DNA of 64,000 bases from Arcicella gelida. Lineage in GTDB: Bacteria > Bacteroidota > Bacteroidia > Cytophagales > Spirosomataceae. Each line of letters opens with the position of its first letter. Position 1 is the stretch's first letter. The notes below the pieces were generated by a model, which made no database searches, was not told where the DNA came from, and was given only the letters and a program-made list of their open reading frames with translations. The stretch lies in contig NZ_JAYGIL010000019.1 of assembly GCF_034931025.1 (NCBI RefSeq), positions 75,446 through 139,445 of the forward strand. The letters are read 5' to 3'. Shown piece by piece: positions 41,681 to 51,700 of this stretch. The position numbers were made by a program, and so were the translations under genes.

Positions 41681-42637
41681 ATGAAATCAACGAACATCCT
41701 CAAGAATTTTTGTTTTATATCCTTGCTCTTTGTCAATAGCTTTGCTGATGCACAAACAGAAGTAAAGCATTACCCAAATGCTTTAAACTTTTTAGTAATG
41801 GGCGACTGGGGTAGAAACGGTGCCGACCACCAAAAACCTGTAGCTGCACAAATGGGAAAAGTAGCTACAAAAATTAAGTCAGACTTTGTGATTGCTACGG
41901 GCGACAATTTTTATCCTAGTGGTGTTATCAGCGAATTTGACCCCCTTTTTAAATACTCTTTTGAAGATATTTATACTGATTTCTCTTTGCAATGGGACTG
42001 GTATCCAGTCTTGGGAAATCACGATTATAAGTCAAATCCAGATGCACAAGTAGCTTATTCAAAAATTAGTCGTCGTTGGAAAATGCCAGCTCGCTATTAT
42101 TCGAAAACATTTTCTATCAATGGTGATCCCAATCAGCAAGTACTAATTGCTTTTATTGATACCAATCCTTTAATTCCTGAATTTTATAAAGGCGAGTACA
42201 GTAAAGCTGTAATTGGTCAAGATAGTACTGCTCAGAAAGAATGGTTAAATAAAACACTTGCGAATGATTCTCCTTCTATCAAATGGAAAATTGTCGTTGG
42301 ACATCATCCGCTGTACACTGCCACAGAAAAGAGAAGAGAAAGTTATGATACTCGTGCTACTAGAAATTCATTAAAATCAGTTTTAGATAAACACCAAGTT
42401 GATGCCTATCTATGTGGACACGACCACGATTTACAACATCTAAAACCAGAAGGCAAAACACATTATTTCGTCTCTGGTTCAGCCTCTGAAAAAACGCCAA
42501 TTGGCACTTTACCAATTAGTAAATTAGCCCTTTCAGACTATGGATTTATGGTTTTTTCAGCAACTGCCAACAAATTGTATGTACAAGTAGTAACTGAAGA
42601 TGGGAAAGTAGTTTACAATACAGAACTCAGTAAATAA
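41681..42637 (+). CDS. Secreted purple-acid-phosphatase-like metallophosphoesterase
   Basis: A 318 aa protein with a signal peptide (about residues 1-25). The complete dinuclear-metal motif set is present: 'VMGDWG' (about 39-44), 'ATGDNFY' (about 72-78), 'VLGNHDY' (about 111-117), 'VVGHHPLY' (about 206-213) and 'CGHDHDL' (about 246-252). Overall it resembles tartrate-resistant acid phosphatases (ACP5-like). It likely releases phosphate from organic monoesters outside the cytoplasm. Monocistronic, with a strong terminator after the stop. Confidence 0.9.
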   Translation: MKSTNILKNFCFISLLFVNSFADAQTEVKHYPNALNFLVMGDWGRNGADHQKPVAAQMGKVATKIKSDFVIATGDNFYPSGVISEFDPLFKYSFEDIYTDFSLQWDWYPVLGNHDYKSNPDAQVAYSKISRRWKMPARYYSKTFSINGDPNQQVLIAFIDTNPLIPEFYKGEYSKAVIGQDSTAQKEWLNKTLANDSPSIKWKIVVGHHPLYTATEKRRESYDTRATRNSLKSVLDKHQVDAYLCGHDHDLQHLKPEGKTHYFVSGSASEKTPIGTLPISKLALSDYGFMVFSATANKLYVQVVTEDGKVVYNTELSK

Positions 42638-42665
42638 GTAAATATTTATTGTATAAAATGACTCA

Positions 42666-42717
42666 TGCTTATTTAGTATCAAATTATTCAAAATTGATGT
42701 TTGATACTAAATAAGCA
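42666..42717 (+). terminator. Strong rho-independent terminator
   Basis: TGCTTATTTAGTATCAAA (42666-42683) and its reverse complement (42700-42717) form an 18-bp perfect stem with a 16-nt loop, followed by TTTTTGTAG. Confidence 0.85.
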
Positions 42718-42933
42718 TTTTTGTAGATGATTTTAAAAGACAAGAAATCGCTTGAATCCCACATACACCTCTGTAATTCAACAAGTTAACTACCAACCAA
42801 TTATTAGTCCTAGAATAAATCTTGTCATTCTGGATTTAATCTGCAATTTTTACGTATAAATTTTTGTTCTGGTCATAACTAACAAACAAGAAAAGACATT
42901 ACAAAAATTAAGTAAAAAAGTATTAATTTAACA

Positions 42934-43872
42934 ATGGCAGAGCATACCAAATGCCTTATTATAGGCTCAGGACCAGCGGGTTACACCGCAGCAATTTACG
43001 CTTCACGTGCAGGATTGACACCAATAATGTATCAAGGTCCACAACCAGGTGGACAATTAACAATAACCAATGATGTAGAAAACTTCCCTGGTTATCCAGA
43101 CGGAATCCAAGGATCAGAAATGATGCAAGACCTTGAAAAACAGGCTCGCAGATTTGGTGCAGATGTTCGTTATGGAATGGTAACTTCCGTTGATTTTTCT
43201 GTAAGTCCTAAAAAAGTTTTAGTTGACGATACACACGAAATTTTGGCTGATGCCGTTATCATTTCTACAGGTGCTTCAGCAAAATGGTTAGGATTACCTT
43301 CAGAACAAGCTTTCAATGGTCGTGGTGTATCGGCTTGTGCAGTTTGTGATGGTTTCTTTTTTCGTAATCAAGAAGTAGCAATCGTAGGTGGTGGCGACAC
43401 TGCCGCTGAAGAAGCAACTTATTTAGCGAATCTTTGTTCAAAAGTACACATGATTGTACGTCGTGATGAATTACGTGCTTCGCAAATCATGCAAAAAAGA
43501 GTTACTTCAAATCCAAAAATTCAAATGCACTGGAATTCATCTACAGACGAAGTTTTAGGCGACGATGGCGGAGTAACTGGCGTAAGAATTAAAAACAATG
43601 TTTCTGGTGAAACTACCGAATTGCCAGTAACAGGTTTCTTTGTAGCGATTGGTCATAAACCCAATACAGACATTTTCAAGGGTTTCTTGGATATGGATGA
43701 TGCAGGATATATTATTACAGAAAAAGGCTCTAGTCGTACTAATATTGCTGGAGTATTTGCTTCTGGTGATGCGCAAGACAATATTTATCGTCAAGCTATT
43801 ACCGCTGCAGGAACTGGCTGTATGGCAGCTTTAGATGCAGAAAGATGGTTAGCAGAAAATGAATTACACTAA
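42934..43872 (+). CDS. trxB: Thioredoxin-disulfide reductase
   Basis: A 312 aa flavoenzyme, normal length for low-molecular-weight TrxB. FAD motif GSGPAG (11-16), redox centre Cys135-Ala-Val-Cys138 (CAVCDG), NADPH motif GGGDTA (about 152-157), and C-terminal FAD contact 'GVFASGDAQDNIYRQAITAAGTGC'. It reduces thioredoxin with NADPH in the cytosol. The M23 peptidase gene follows 47 bp later and could be read through. Confidence 0.95.
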   Translation: MAEHTKCLIIGSGPAGYTAAIYASRAGLTPIMYQGPQPGGQLTITNDVENFPGYPDGIQGSEMMQDLEKQARRFGADVRYGMVTSVDFSVSPKKVLVDDTHEILADAVIISTGASAKWLGLPSEQAFNGRGVSACAVCDGFFFRNQEVAIVGGGDTAAEEATYLANLCSKVHMIVRRDELRASQIMQKRVTSNPKIQMHWNSSTDEVLGDDGGVTGVRIKNNVSGETTELPVTGFFVAIGHKPNTDIFKGFLDMDDAGYIITEKGSSRTNIAGVFASGDAQDNIYRQAITAAGTGCMAALDAERWLAENELH

Positions 43873-43919
43873 CAAAACATTTTGATTGCATCTCCTCTCT
43901 TTCATTAATTTTTTTACAG

Positions 43920-45038
43920 ATGAATACAGTTAAAAATCTATTAGTCTTAGTATTTTGTTCAGTATCTTTTATTTCTTTTTCACAAGAATCAGGGAGTTTT
44001 AAGAAAAACCCAAAGATGAATGTGAAATCAAATTCAAAAGATAAAAGCACTAAAAATTTAGACGAAGCATTAGATGAATTGCCAAAACTGCAATTCAGGA
44101 CTGATTATGTTCCTGAACCAGTTTCAACTTCATCAGCAATTACAGCTTCATCCAAATTCGAACCTGCTAAAGAACTCAATGGCTCGATAAGTATTTTTGA
44201 TACCACCTCTGTAGATGAAAGAGAACCACTCATTGTAGAAATCGAAGAAGAAAATAGAACAGAAGGAAGTGATGATTTTGTATCAGTAGCTACTTATTTT
44301 TCTATTTGGGATGCAACAAATATTGACCCTTACGGCATCAACCCAAAAGATTTTGATGATGTTGTAGATATTGAATTATACAATAAAGAACAAGGAAAAT
44401 ACTGGTCTGTACCAAATAATGCACCAAAATTGACCTCAGTTTTTGGCCCACGTTGGGGAAGAATGCACTCGGGTGTTGATTTAGATTTAGAAACTGGCGA
44501 CCCTGTTTACGCTGCATTCGATGGCATCGTCAGAGTATCGGGTTATGATGGTGGCGGATACGGAAAGTTTTTAGTAGTTCGTCATTACAATGGTTTAGAA
44601 ACACTTTATGGTCACCTTTCATCAAAAAACTTTGAGTCTGGTGCTTATGTAAAAGCTGGCGACCAAATTGGTTTAGGTGGAAGTACTGGTAGAAGTACTG
44701 GTTCACATTTGCACTTTGAAACTCGTTATGAAGGAAACCCATTCAATCCAGCGATTTATGTGTTTAATTTTGCAGGAGAAAGAACAGAACCTGTTTCAGA
44801 CCACGTATTGATTTCAGCAAGAGTTTTTGATACTTATGGACTTACTTTAGATAACGAGTATGGTTCAAGTGCTAGAAAAGTTCAGACTCGTCGTACCGCT
44901 TGGACAACCGTTCGTTCTGGAGATTCATTATATTCGATTGCAAACAGAGCTGGGATTTCAGTAGAAAAATTAGCAAGAATGAATGGAATGAGAATTTCTG
45001 CTAATTTAAGAATCGGAAGAAGATTAAGAATTCATTAA
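43920..45038 (+). CDS. M23 family metallopeptidase with LysM domain
   Basis: A 372 aa secreted cell-wall hydrolase. Signal peptide 1-21 (ends SFSQ), a variable linker (about 25-165), an M23 LytM/lysostaphin-type domain (about 175-285) with Zn ligands in 'RMHSGVDLD' and 'GSHLHFE' plus 'YGHLSSK', and a C-terminal LysM domain (about 322-372, 'TVRSGDSLYSIANRAGISVEKLARMNGM') that binds peptidoglycan. It cuts peptide cross-links in the cell wall during growth or division. Confidence 0.92.
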   Translation: MNTVKNLLVLVFCSVSFISFSQESGSFKKNPKMNVKSNSKDKSTKNLDEALDELPKLQFRTDYVPEPVSTSSAITASSKFEPAKELNGSISIFDTTSVDEREPLIVEIEEENRTEGSDDFVSVATYFSIWDATNIDPYGINPKDFDDVVDIELYNKEQGKYWSVPNNAPKLTSVFGPRWGRMHSGVDLDLETGDPVYAAFDGIVRVSGYDGGGYGKFLVVRHYNGLETLYGHLSSKNFESGAYVKAGDQIGLGGSTGRSTGSHLHFETRYEGNPFNPAIYVFNFAGERTEPVSDHVLISARVFDTYGLTLDNEYGSSARKVQTRRTAWTTVRSGDSLYSIANRAGISVEKLARMNGMRISANLRIGRRLRIH

Positions 45039-45054
45039 TATTTTACATTTTGAA

Positions 45055-45099
45055 CAAAAGCACCAATAAAACCAAAATCTGTTGGTGCTTTTGTTTTTT
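45055..45099 (+). terminator. Rho-independent terminator after the M23 gene
   Basis: CAAAAGCACCAA (45055-45066) and TTGGTGCTTTTG (45082-45093) with a 15-nt loop, then TTTTTTA. The bshB1 gene must have its own promoter downstream of it or depend on read-through. Confidence 0.85.
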
Positions 45100-45162
45100 A
45101 GCTCAAATTCCTTCTTAAATTGCAAAGGTTTTCAATTCAGCAATAAGAATTTAGATTTTACG

Positions 45163-45882
45163 ATGAAGTTAGATATTTTGGTAATGGCGGCACATCCTGA
45201 CGATGCCGAACTTGGTTGTGCTGGAACAATTTGCATGCAAATAGCTCAAGGGAAAAAAGTTGGCATTGTAGATTTTACACGTGGCGAATTAGGAACGAGA
45301 GGTACTCCAGAAATTCGTTTGGCAGAATCAGCAGAAGCTACTAGAATTTTAGGTGTTCATGCCCGTGAAAATCTAGGTTTTAGAGATGGTTTCTTTGTGA
45401 ATGATGAAGAACATTTGATGAAACTAATCAGAGTAATCAGACGCTATCAACCTGAAATTGTATTAGCCAATGCTATTAACGACCGTCATCCAGACCATAT
45501 CAAAGGTTGTGAATTAGCGGTAGATGCTTGTTTTAAATCTGGTTTAAGAATGGTTGAAACGCTTGAAGATGATGGAACAGCACAGCAAGCTTGGCGACCA
45601 AAAAATGTTTATCATTATATTCAAGACCGTTATATAAATCCAGATTTCGTCGTTGATATTTCTGCTTATTGGCAACAAAAAGAAGATTCTATCAGAGCTT
45701 TTAGAAGTCAGTTTTATGACCCAAATTCAAAAGATCCAGATTCTTATCTTAGTTCTCCTGCTTTCTTAAAGTTTGTGGAAGCTCGCAATCGTGAAATGGG
45801 ACATAGTATTGGTGCAGAATTTGGCGAAGGTTATACTTCTTACAAAAAAATTGGAGTTACAGATTTATTCCATTTGAAATAA
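45163..45882 (+). CDS. bshB1: Bacillithiol biosynthesis deacetylase BshB1
   Basis: A 239 aa LmbE/PIG-L family Zn deacetylase. 'AAHPDDAELGCAGT' (9-22) holds the Zn ligands His11 and Asp14, and 'NDRHPDHIKGCELA' (about 108-121) the third His. 'RGELGTRGTPEIRLAESAEA' is the BshB1-type signature. It removes the acetyl group from GlcNAc-malate in bacillithiol synthesis. An in-frame TTG/GTG extension upstream overlaps the terminator and was ignored. A YfiT-type bacillithiol-transferase-like protein is encoded at 61556, and trxB nearby is part of the same redox theme. Confidence 0.93.
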   Translation: MKLDILVMAAHPDDAELGCAGTICMQIAQGKKVGIVDFTRGELGTRGTPEIRLAESAEATRILGVHARENLGFRDGFFVNDEEHLMKLIRVIRRYQPEIVLANAINDRHPDHIKGCELAVDACFKSGLRMVETLEDDGTAQQAWRPKNVYHYIQDRYINPDFVVDISAYWQQKEDSIRAFRSQFYDPNSKDPDSYLSSPAFLKFVEARNREMGHSIGAEFGEGYTSYKKIGVTDLFHLK

Positions 45883-45928
45883 AAAAGCGAGGGTGTGATT
45901 TTGATTAAAATCACACCCTCGCTTTTTT
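45881..45928. terminator. Bidirectional terminator overlapping both stop codons
   Basis: AAAAAAGCGAGGGTGTGATTTT (22-bp arm, 45881-45902) and its complement (45907-45928) form a near-maximal hairpin with a 4-nt loop. It overlaps the bshB1 TAA and the pdxH TAA, so both convergent genes use it. Confidence 0.92.
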
Positions 45929-46571
45929 ATGGAGATAACCTTTCTATCTTCCAAGTCTGTTCTTCTAGTTTAGTATAAGCAATTCTATCGTGTAATCTCG
46001 ACGGGCGACCTTGCCAAAATTCTACATAAGTAGGAATCAAACGATAGCCGCCCCAATGTGGTGGACGAGGAATTGGATTATTCCCAAATTTATCTTTTAA
46101 ATGTTGCTCTCTTTCTTCTAATACTTCACGATTTTCAATCACCATACTCTGATTAGAAACCCACGCACCAATTTGGCTTCCAACAGGTCGGCTTTGGAAA
46201 TAAGCATCAGATTCCTCAGCGCTTACTTTCTCAATTATTCCTTCAATTCTTACTTGTCGTTCTAATTCCACCCAAAAGAAAGTAATACAAGCATTAGGGT
46301 TTTCAGCCAATTCCGTTCCTTTTCTACTTAAATAATTTGTAAAGAAAGTAAAACCTGTATCAAAACCTTTCAGCAATACGACTCTTGCTGAAGGTTTACC
46401 ATCATTGGAAACCGTTGAAATCACCATAGCATTTGGCTCTGGTAATTTACTTTCAATGGCTTCATGAAACCATTTGTGAAATTGTTCTATCGGAGAAACA
46501 TGTACGTCTTGAACGTCTAAACTGCCTTTGCTATAATTTTCTCGAAGTGCAGCAATATCGATTTGTGCCAT
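45927..46571 (-). CDS. pdxH: Pyridoxamine 5'-phosphate oxidase
   Basis: A 214 aa FMN enzyme making pyridoxal 5'-phosphate (vitamin B6 salvage/synthesis). 'PSARVVLLKGFDTGFTFFTNYLSRKGTEL' (FMN/substrate site), 'QVRIEGIIEKVSAEESDAYFQSRPVGSQIGAWVSNQS' and the C-terminal 'PTYVEFWQGRPSRLHDRIAY' are the family signatures in order. The ATG at 46571 (AQIDIAALRENY) matches family N-termini better than an upstream in-frame TTG at 46601. Confidence 0.93.
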   Translation of the reverse strand: MAQIDIAALRENYSKGSLDVQDVHVSPIEQFHKWFHEAIESKLPEPNAMVISTVSNDGKPSARVVLLKGFDTGFTFFTNYLSRKGTELAENPNACITFFWVELERQVRIEGIIEKVSAEESDAYFQSRPVGSQIGAWVSNQSMVIENREVLEEREQHLKDKFGNNPIPRPPHWGGYRLIPTYVEFWQGRPSRLHDRIAYTKLEEQTWKIERLSP

Positions 46572-46794
46572 GGTTGGGTCGGCTAAGTACTTGCTAGCCA
46601 AATTTTAGTTTATGCTCTTGATATTTTCGAAATACTTCTCTCCTATCGTTCTCAATGATATTTTACAAATAATCATTAAGAACAAAAACGAATAAAAGCA
46701 ATCGAATTACTAAAGCACAATTTCGGGAAAATAAACCAAAGCCACAATGACGAAAGTTATTGCAGTAAATCAAATTGGGATTAGACATTATCAA

Positions 46795-47106
46795 TTATGT
46801 CAAATTTAAACGCTTTCTTCTTGAAATAGGAAGGATTCTTCCATCCAAAAGTACAATTGATTTCCTTCCGATTTTACTGATAAATTTTTGATTGACTAAA
46901 TACTTTCGGTTGATTCTAAGAAAGCAATCCGCATTTACTCTTTCTTCAACATTCGACAACGTTTTGGAGATAAGTCTAGTTTTACCCATCGTAAAATGGA
47001 TGCGAGTATAATTAATTTCACCTTCAAAAAAGATAATATCATTGGCAAAAAAAGTAGCTCTTTTACCCAATTTGAATTGAACTTGGAAGATGTGTTGCGG
47101 TATCAT
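46795..47106 (-). CDS. Stand-alone LytTR DNA-binding protein
   Basis: A 103 aa protein consisting of essentially only a LytTR domain: 'DIIFFEGEINYTRIHF' and 'RLISKTLSNVEERVNADCFLRINRKYLVNQKFISKI' plus 'LDGRILPISRRKRLNL' define it. No receiver domain or membrane segment. Stand-alone LytTR proteins are transcription regulators, often autoregulated. Repeated ATACGGT/ACCGTAT elements stand about 70-110 bp upstream of its start. Confidence 0.85.
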   Translation of the reverse strand: MIPQHIFQVQFKLGKRATFFANDIIFFEGEINYTRIHFTMGKTRLISKTLSNVEERVNADCFLRINRKYLVNQKFISKIGRKSIVLLDGRILPISRRKRLNLT

Positions 47107-47174
47107 GGCATTATTCTATTAGGAGGATTTCACGCAACAATATTCCTACTAAAAAACAATTTGAACAATGTGCT

Positions 47175-47213
47175 AAATACGGTAAAAGACACCGTATTTA
47201 ACCCGTATTTAAC
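47175..47213. promoter_or_regulatory. Candidate LytTR operator: AAATACGGT-N7-ACCGTATTT plus a third half-site
   Basis: AAATACGGT (47175-47183) and its exact reverse complement ACCGTATTT (47191-47199) are 7 bp apart, then CCCGTATTTAAC follows (47202-47213) as a direct repeat of the second arm. Repeated 9-bp half-sites about 11 and 16 bp apart suit a LytTR-type regulator, and the LytTR gene is next to it. Confidence 0.55.
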
Positions 47214-47234
47214 ACAAAAGTTGATGTAAACTTC

Positions 47235-47741
47235 CTAGCCCTTCACCCTCCTACTCATCTCAATTACTTCTACTTCAAAAATTCTTTTCCCATCAATTTT
47301 TAATTTAATTGCTGTTTGCACACTATGAAAACCATGTGTTCCTGCCGCACCGGGATTGATAAAAAGCATTCCATTTCTGGATAAATCTCTTTTTACTTGT
47401 AATATATGCGAATGTCCGCAGACAAAAATATCAGGCGTTTTAATGGCAAAACATTCAAGTGCATCGGGTTTGTATTTGGATGGAGCACCCGCAATGTGCG
47501 TCATTCCGATACTTAGTTCTTCACAAGTAAAATGATTAATTTTAGTATACATTTGTCTGAGTGTAGCATTATCAATATTACCATAAACGCCTTCAATGGG
47601 CTTCATGGCTTCTAAAGTATCCGAAAGTTCAACCGAACCCCAGTCGCCAGCATGCCAAATGTGGTCGCACCAATCAAGATGAGGCAAAAGACGTTCATCA
47701 AGAAAACTGTGAGTATCTGAAATAATTAAAATTTTTTGCAT
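47235..47741 (-). CDS. YfcE/MJ0936-type metallophosphoesterase
   Basis: A 168 aa cytosolic phosphodiesterase. Motifs in order: 'ISDTHSF' (about 6-12), 'HAGDWGS' (about 31-37), 'VYGNIDN' (about 53-59, the GN(H/D) motif), 'THIAG' and 'CGHSHI' (about 108-113), all metal ligands. Length and motifs match the small YfcE family, active on cyclic or phenyl phosphodiesters in vitro; natural substrate unknown. The ATG at 47741 is preferred over the in-frame GTG at 47750. Confidence 0.87.
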   Translation of the reverse strand: MQKILIISDTHSFLDERLLPHLDWCDHIWHAGDWGSVELSDTLEAMKPIEGVYGNIDNATLRQMYTKINHFTCEELSIGMTHIAGAPSKYKPDALECFAIKTPDIFVCGHSHILQVKRDLSRNGMLFINPGAAGTHGFHSVQTAIKLKIDGKRIFEVEVIEMSRRVKG

Positions 47742-48066
47742 AATTTTCACTAAGTCAAGTAAAACTTCCGTTTTGAATACATAGAAAACATTCGTCAGTA
47801 ATTTATGTTACACATTAGAATATCTTGAAACTGTATATTTGTATTTTGTTATTAAAATTGTATGCTAGCACAAAGATAGTTGAATAAGTAAGAGTGATGA
47901 ATTTTGAGCGATTAGCAGTTATGGTTTAAAACTGAAAAACACATTCTAATTCACACCATAAATTCGTTTATCTTACAGATGCTAATAAAAATTGATAGCA
48001 CGCTAGTTAAATATTTCAAGATTTACACGAAGAGAAATAAAAACGATAACAAAAAATTGTTGCTTT
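47742..48066. other. Intergenic between divergent genes, with a -7-like box
   Basis: 325 bp. On the minus strand TATCTTTG at 47878-47871 is a perfect TAnnTTTG box about 130 bp upstream of the phosphodiesterase start, but no TTG is properly spaced. No repeat, RNA or ORF was recognised. Confidence 0.35.
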
Positions 48067-48708
48067 ATGCCAGTGAAACCATTTGAAACCACTCTTTATG
48101 AAAAACTAGAACCGTTTTTCAGTAATCACAATTTTGTGTTATTGGCAGATAAAAAACAATTTCGCAAAGTGACTCCAACGGGCTTTCAGAACGTAATTTT
48201 TACGGCAACGCCCTATCAAAATGAAACTTGGTTAGAAGTAAATATTGGTTGTAGAAACAACCAAGTAGAACAAATTGCCCAACAGTTTATCGGAAACACT
48301 CGTGATTTTTGGTTAGATTCAAATACTTTGGTGATTTCAATCGGAAAGTTTAATGATGCTAAATATTTTAAATACAAAATATTCAACGAAAACGATTTGG
48401 ATGATGTTTGTGAAATAGTAAAAGAGTTTCTAGAACAAAGAGGTTTTCCATTTATGAATGAGTCGGATAGTTTGGTGGCGTTGAATAGTATTTTCAATCT
48501 ACATCTTTCAAAACCTTGTAAGTATTTATACAATCAATTACATCGTAGTTATAAAGGAATCATTACGGCGAGACTAACGCATGACAAACACTTTTTGGAT
48601 TTATCGAACAAACACAGAGATATTTTAAGAAACATCGGTGCGAGTCCCGACGAACTACTTACTTACGAACGTTTACTAAGTTTTCTGTTGTACCATTCTG
48701 TTAATTAA
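48067..48708 (+). CDS. Unknown soluble protein (about 24 kDa)
   Basis: A 213 aa cytosolic protein. The first 120 residues look alpha/beta, with 'FETTLYEKLEPFFSNHNFVLLADKKQFRKVTPTGFQNVIF' resembling the DUF4304-like start of domains found in other bacterial hypothetical proteins; the last 100 are helical ('HRDILRNIGASPDELLTYERLLSFLLYHS'). I do not recognise a family with confidence. It lies 54 bp upstream of the HTCS start and may be co-transcribed. Confidence 0.5.
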   Translation: MPVKPFETTLYEKLEPFFSNHNFVLLADKKQFRKVTPTGFQNVIFTATPYQNETWLEVNIGCRNNQVEQIAQQFIGNTRDFWLDSNTLVISIGKFNDAKYFKYKIFNENDLDDVCEIVKEFLEQRGFPFMNESDSLVALNSIFNLHLSKPCKYLYNQLHRSYKGIITARLTHDKHFLDLSNKHRDILRNIGASPDELLTYERLLSFLLYHSVN

Positions 48709-48761
48709 AAACAAGCTTTTATTGAAATTTTCCTAAATTGCATGAGGAAGATTATTTTTTG

Positions 48762-51700
48762 ATGAAATTACGCATTGTACTCATATTGTTAATCTGTTGC
48801 AGTTGGTTCACTCCTTTGGTGGCACAACTGAAATTTAGCCGTATTAGTACACAAAGAGGTTTATCACAAAGTACGGTTGGCAAAATCTTTCAAGATAAAC
48901 GGGGCTTCATTTGGTTTGCCACCAAAGATGGATTAAACAAGTACGATGGCTACCAATTTACTGTTTACAGACATATCTCAAACGACCCAAATTCCATCAG
49001 TAGCAGTACGATTTCATGTATTACAGAAGACCAAGAGGGAAACCTTTGGGTGGGTACTTTTGATGGAGGTATCAATAAGCTAGACAAAACCACAGGAAAT
49101 TTTATACATTTCAAACAAGCCGATGATAAAACCAGTATCGGTGGACTGAGTATTTCTTCTATTATCGCTACACCTGATAATAAGATTTGGGTTTCTACTT
49201 ATGGCTATGGTTTACTTTGTTTTGATAATCAGCAGAAAACCATCAAATGGCGTTTGGTAGAATCTGAATTACTGACGACCAACGATATTTCTTTAGTTTA
49301 TCAAGACAAGAAAAATACCCTTTGGTTAGGCGGACATTATGGCGTAATTACCCATATTGATAAAAATAATCGTGCAAATACGGTTAGGCTTCAAAGTAAT
49401 TTACCTCCACGTAAAAACCAAATTACTTGTTTTGTAGAAGACCCACAAGGAAATATTTTGGTAGGTACTCGTGGTAATGGTTTATATCGTTTAGACCCAC
49501 GAACCAATCAGTTTACACAAATTATGTATAATCCAAATCAAATTAACAGAGCTAATTTGATTATGGATTTGGTTTATGATAAAGACGGTGTACTATGGGT
49601 TGGAACAGACAATGGTGTATTTTTAGTGAGAAACAATAATTTCTCTCAACTTACTTATATAGAATCAAATCCTGATTCAGAAACAGGTTTGAGTTCTCAT
49701 GCTATCCAAAGTATTTTTGTAGATCGTGACAATAATGTGTGGATAAGTACTTGGGAAGCAGGACTAAATGTACATTACAGACATCGTAATAATTTCAAAC
49801 TGTATCGTCATAAAGTAAATTCAACCCAAAACTTATTAAGAGATAAAGTAACGGCAATTGCTTGTGAAAGCGACCCAAATCGTGTGTGGATTGGTAGTAA
49901 TAACGGATTAACACTTTTTGATAGAGCTAAAAATACTTTCTCGCATTATTTTATTAATCCTTCTTTTCTGACAACCAGTACCAACGACATCAATAATTTA
50001 TATTATGACCGTGATGGCGACCTGTTGGTACTTACTTGGGAAATCGGACTTAGAATCATGAAAAAAGGAAGTAATTCCTTTACGCTTTTTCCTTACGACG
50101 ACGGAAGTAATACTACTCATCTTACTTGTTTAAGCCCTTCTATCAAACCCAAAAAAGTTTGGGTTGGTACGCAGGAAGAAGGTATTTTACTTTTCGATAA
50201 ACAAACAGGAGAATTTAATCCAGTACCAGACCTCAACAGAAAAGGTATTTTATTGGGAATGCACATCAATTCTATTTTAGAAGAAGAAAATGGCACACTT
50301 TGGATTGGTACTTACAATAATGGTATTTTCTGTTATGACCCTATCAAAAGAAGAATTGTACACATCAAAAAGTCTAATCGTTCGGATGGATTAAGTGCGA
50401 ACCAAATCAATAAAATATTCCAAGATTCACGTAAACAAATTTGGATTGGCACAAATGGTGGTGGTTTAAATTTGTATCAACCTGCAACAAGAACTTTTAA
50501 AGTTTGGAGAACAAAAGATGGCTTACCCAATAATACCATCAAAGGCATTGTGGAAGATAGCCATCATCACTTATGGTTATCAACCAATCAGGGCATTTCG
50601 CAATTTATTAATTATAGCAATTCATTCAAGAATTATACAAAAGCCGATGGACTCCAAGGTTCTGAGTTTTTACTGAATGCTTATGCACAAAATAACCGTG
50701 GAGAAATATTTTTTGGCGGGACAGAAGGGCTTAATATTTTTCATCCAGATAGCCTTGTAGAAAGTAACAAAGTACCGAATGTATATCTTACAGGACTGAA
50801 ATTATTTAATAAGCCAGTGATGGTTGGTCAGAAAAAATCTCCTTTACTACAAGATATTTCTCAGACAGAAGAATTAACATTGGAAGCTGACCAAAATGTA
50901 TTTTCAATAGATTTCACTGCTTTGGATTTCCAACAATTCAAGAACAACCAATACGCTTATGTACTCCAAGGTTTCGATAAAGAATGGAATTATATAGGCA
51001 CTCAAAGAACAGCCAATTATACCAACTTAAATCCGGGCGATTATTTATTTCGGGTAAAAGCAACTAATAATGATGGCGTTTGGACACAAAGAGAAGCCCT
51101 TTTACACATAACCATTTTGCCACCTTGGTATAATACTTGGTGGGCTTATTTCTTTTATGTCATTATTATTGGCGTTGGACTTTACTCTTTAAGAAGAACC
51201 GTGCTGGTTCGTGAACGTTTGAAATTAGACATAGAATTACAGGAAAGAGAAAAAGAACAAATTCAGGAATTAGATACGCTCAAGACGAATTTCTTTACCA
51301 ATATTTCTCATGAATTCAGAACACCTTTAACGCTAATTATCAGTCCTTTAGAAAAGTATTTATCAGAAAACAAAGATATTCCTGAAGCACAACGCAAAAG
51401 AACAGAATCGATTTACAGAAATGCCAAGCAATTACAAAAGCTGATTAATCAATTATTAGATTTATCGAAATTAGAAGCAGGAAAACTTTCGCCAGAGATT
51501 ACTCAAAACGATGTGGTTGATTTTGTGCAACAAATCACAGAATCTTTTAGAGCTTTGGCAGAACAGAAAAATATCAAACTGAACTTTCAACCTTCTACTC
51601 CTTACATTTTAGCTTATTTTGATACTGATATTTTAGAGAAAATAGTTACCAATTTATTGTCGAATGCCTTTAAATTTTCGGATAATCATGGCGAAATCAC

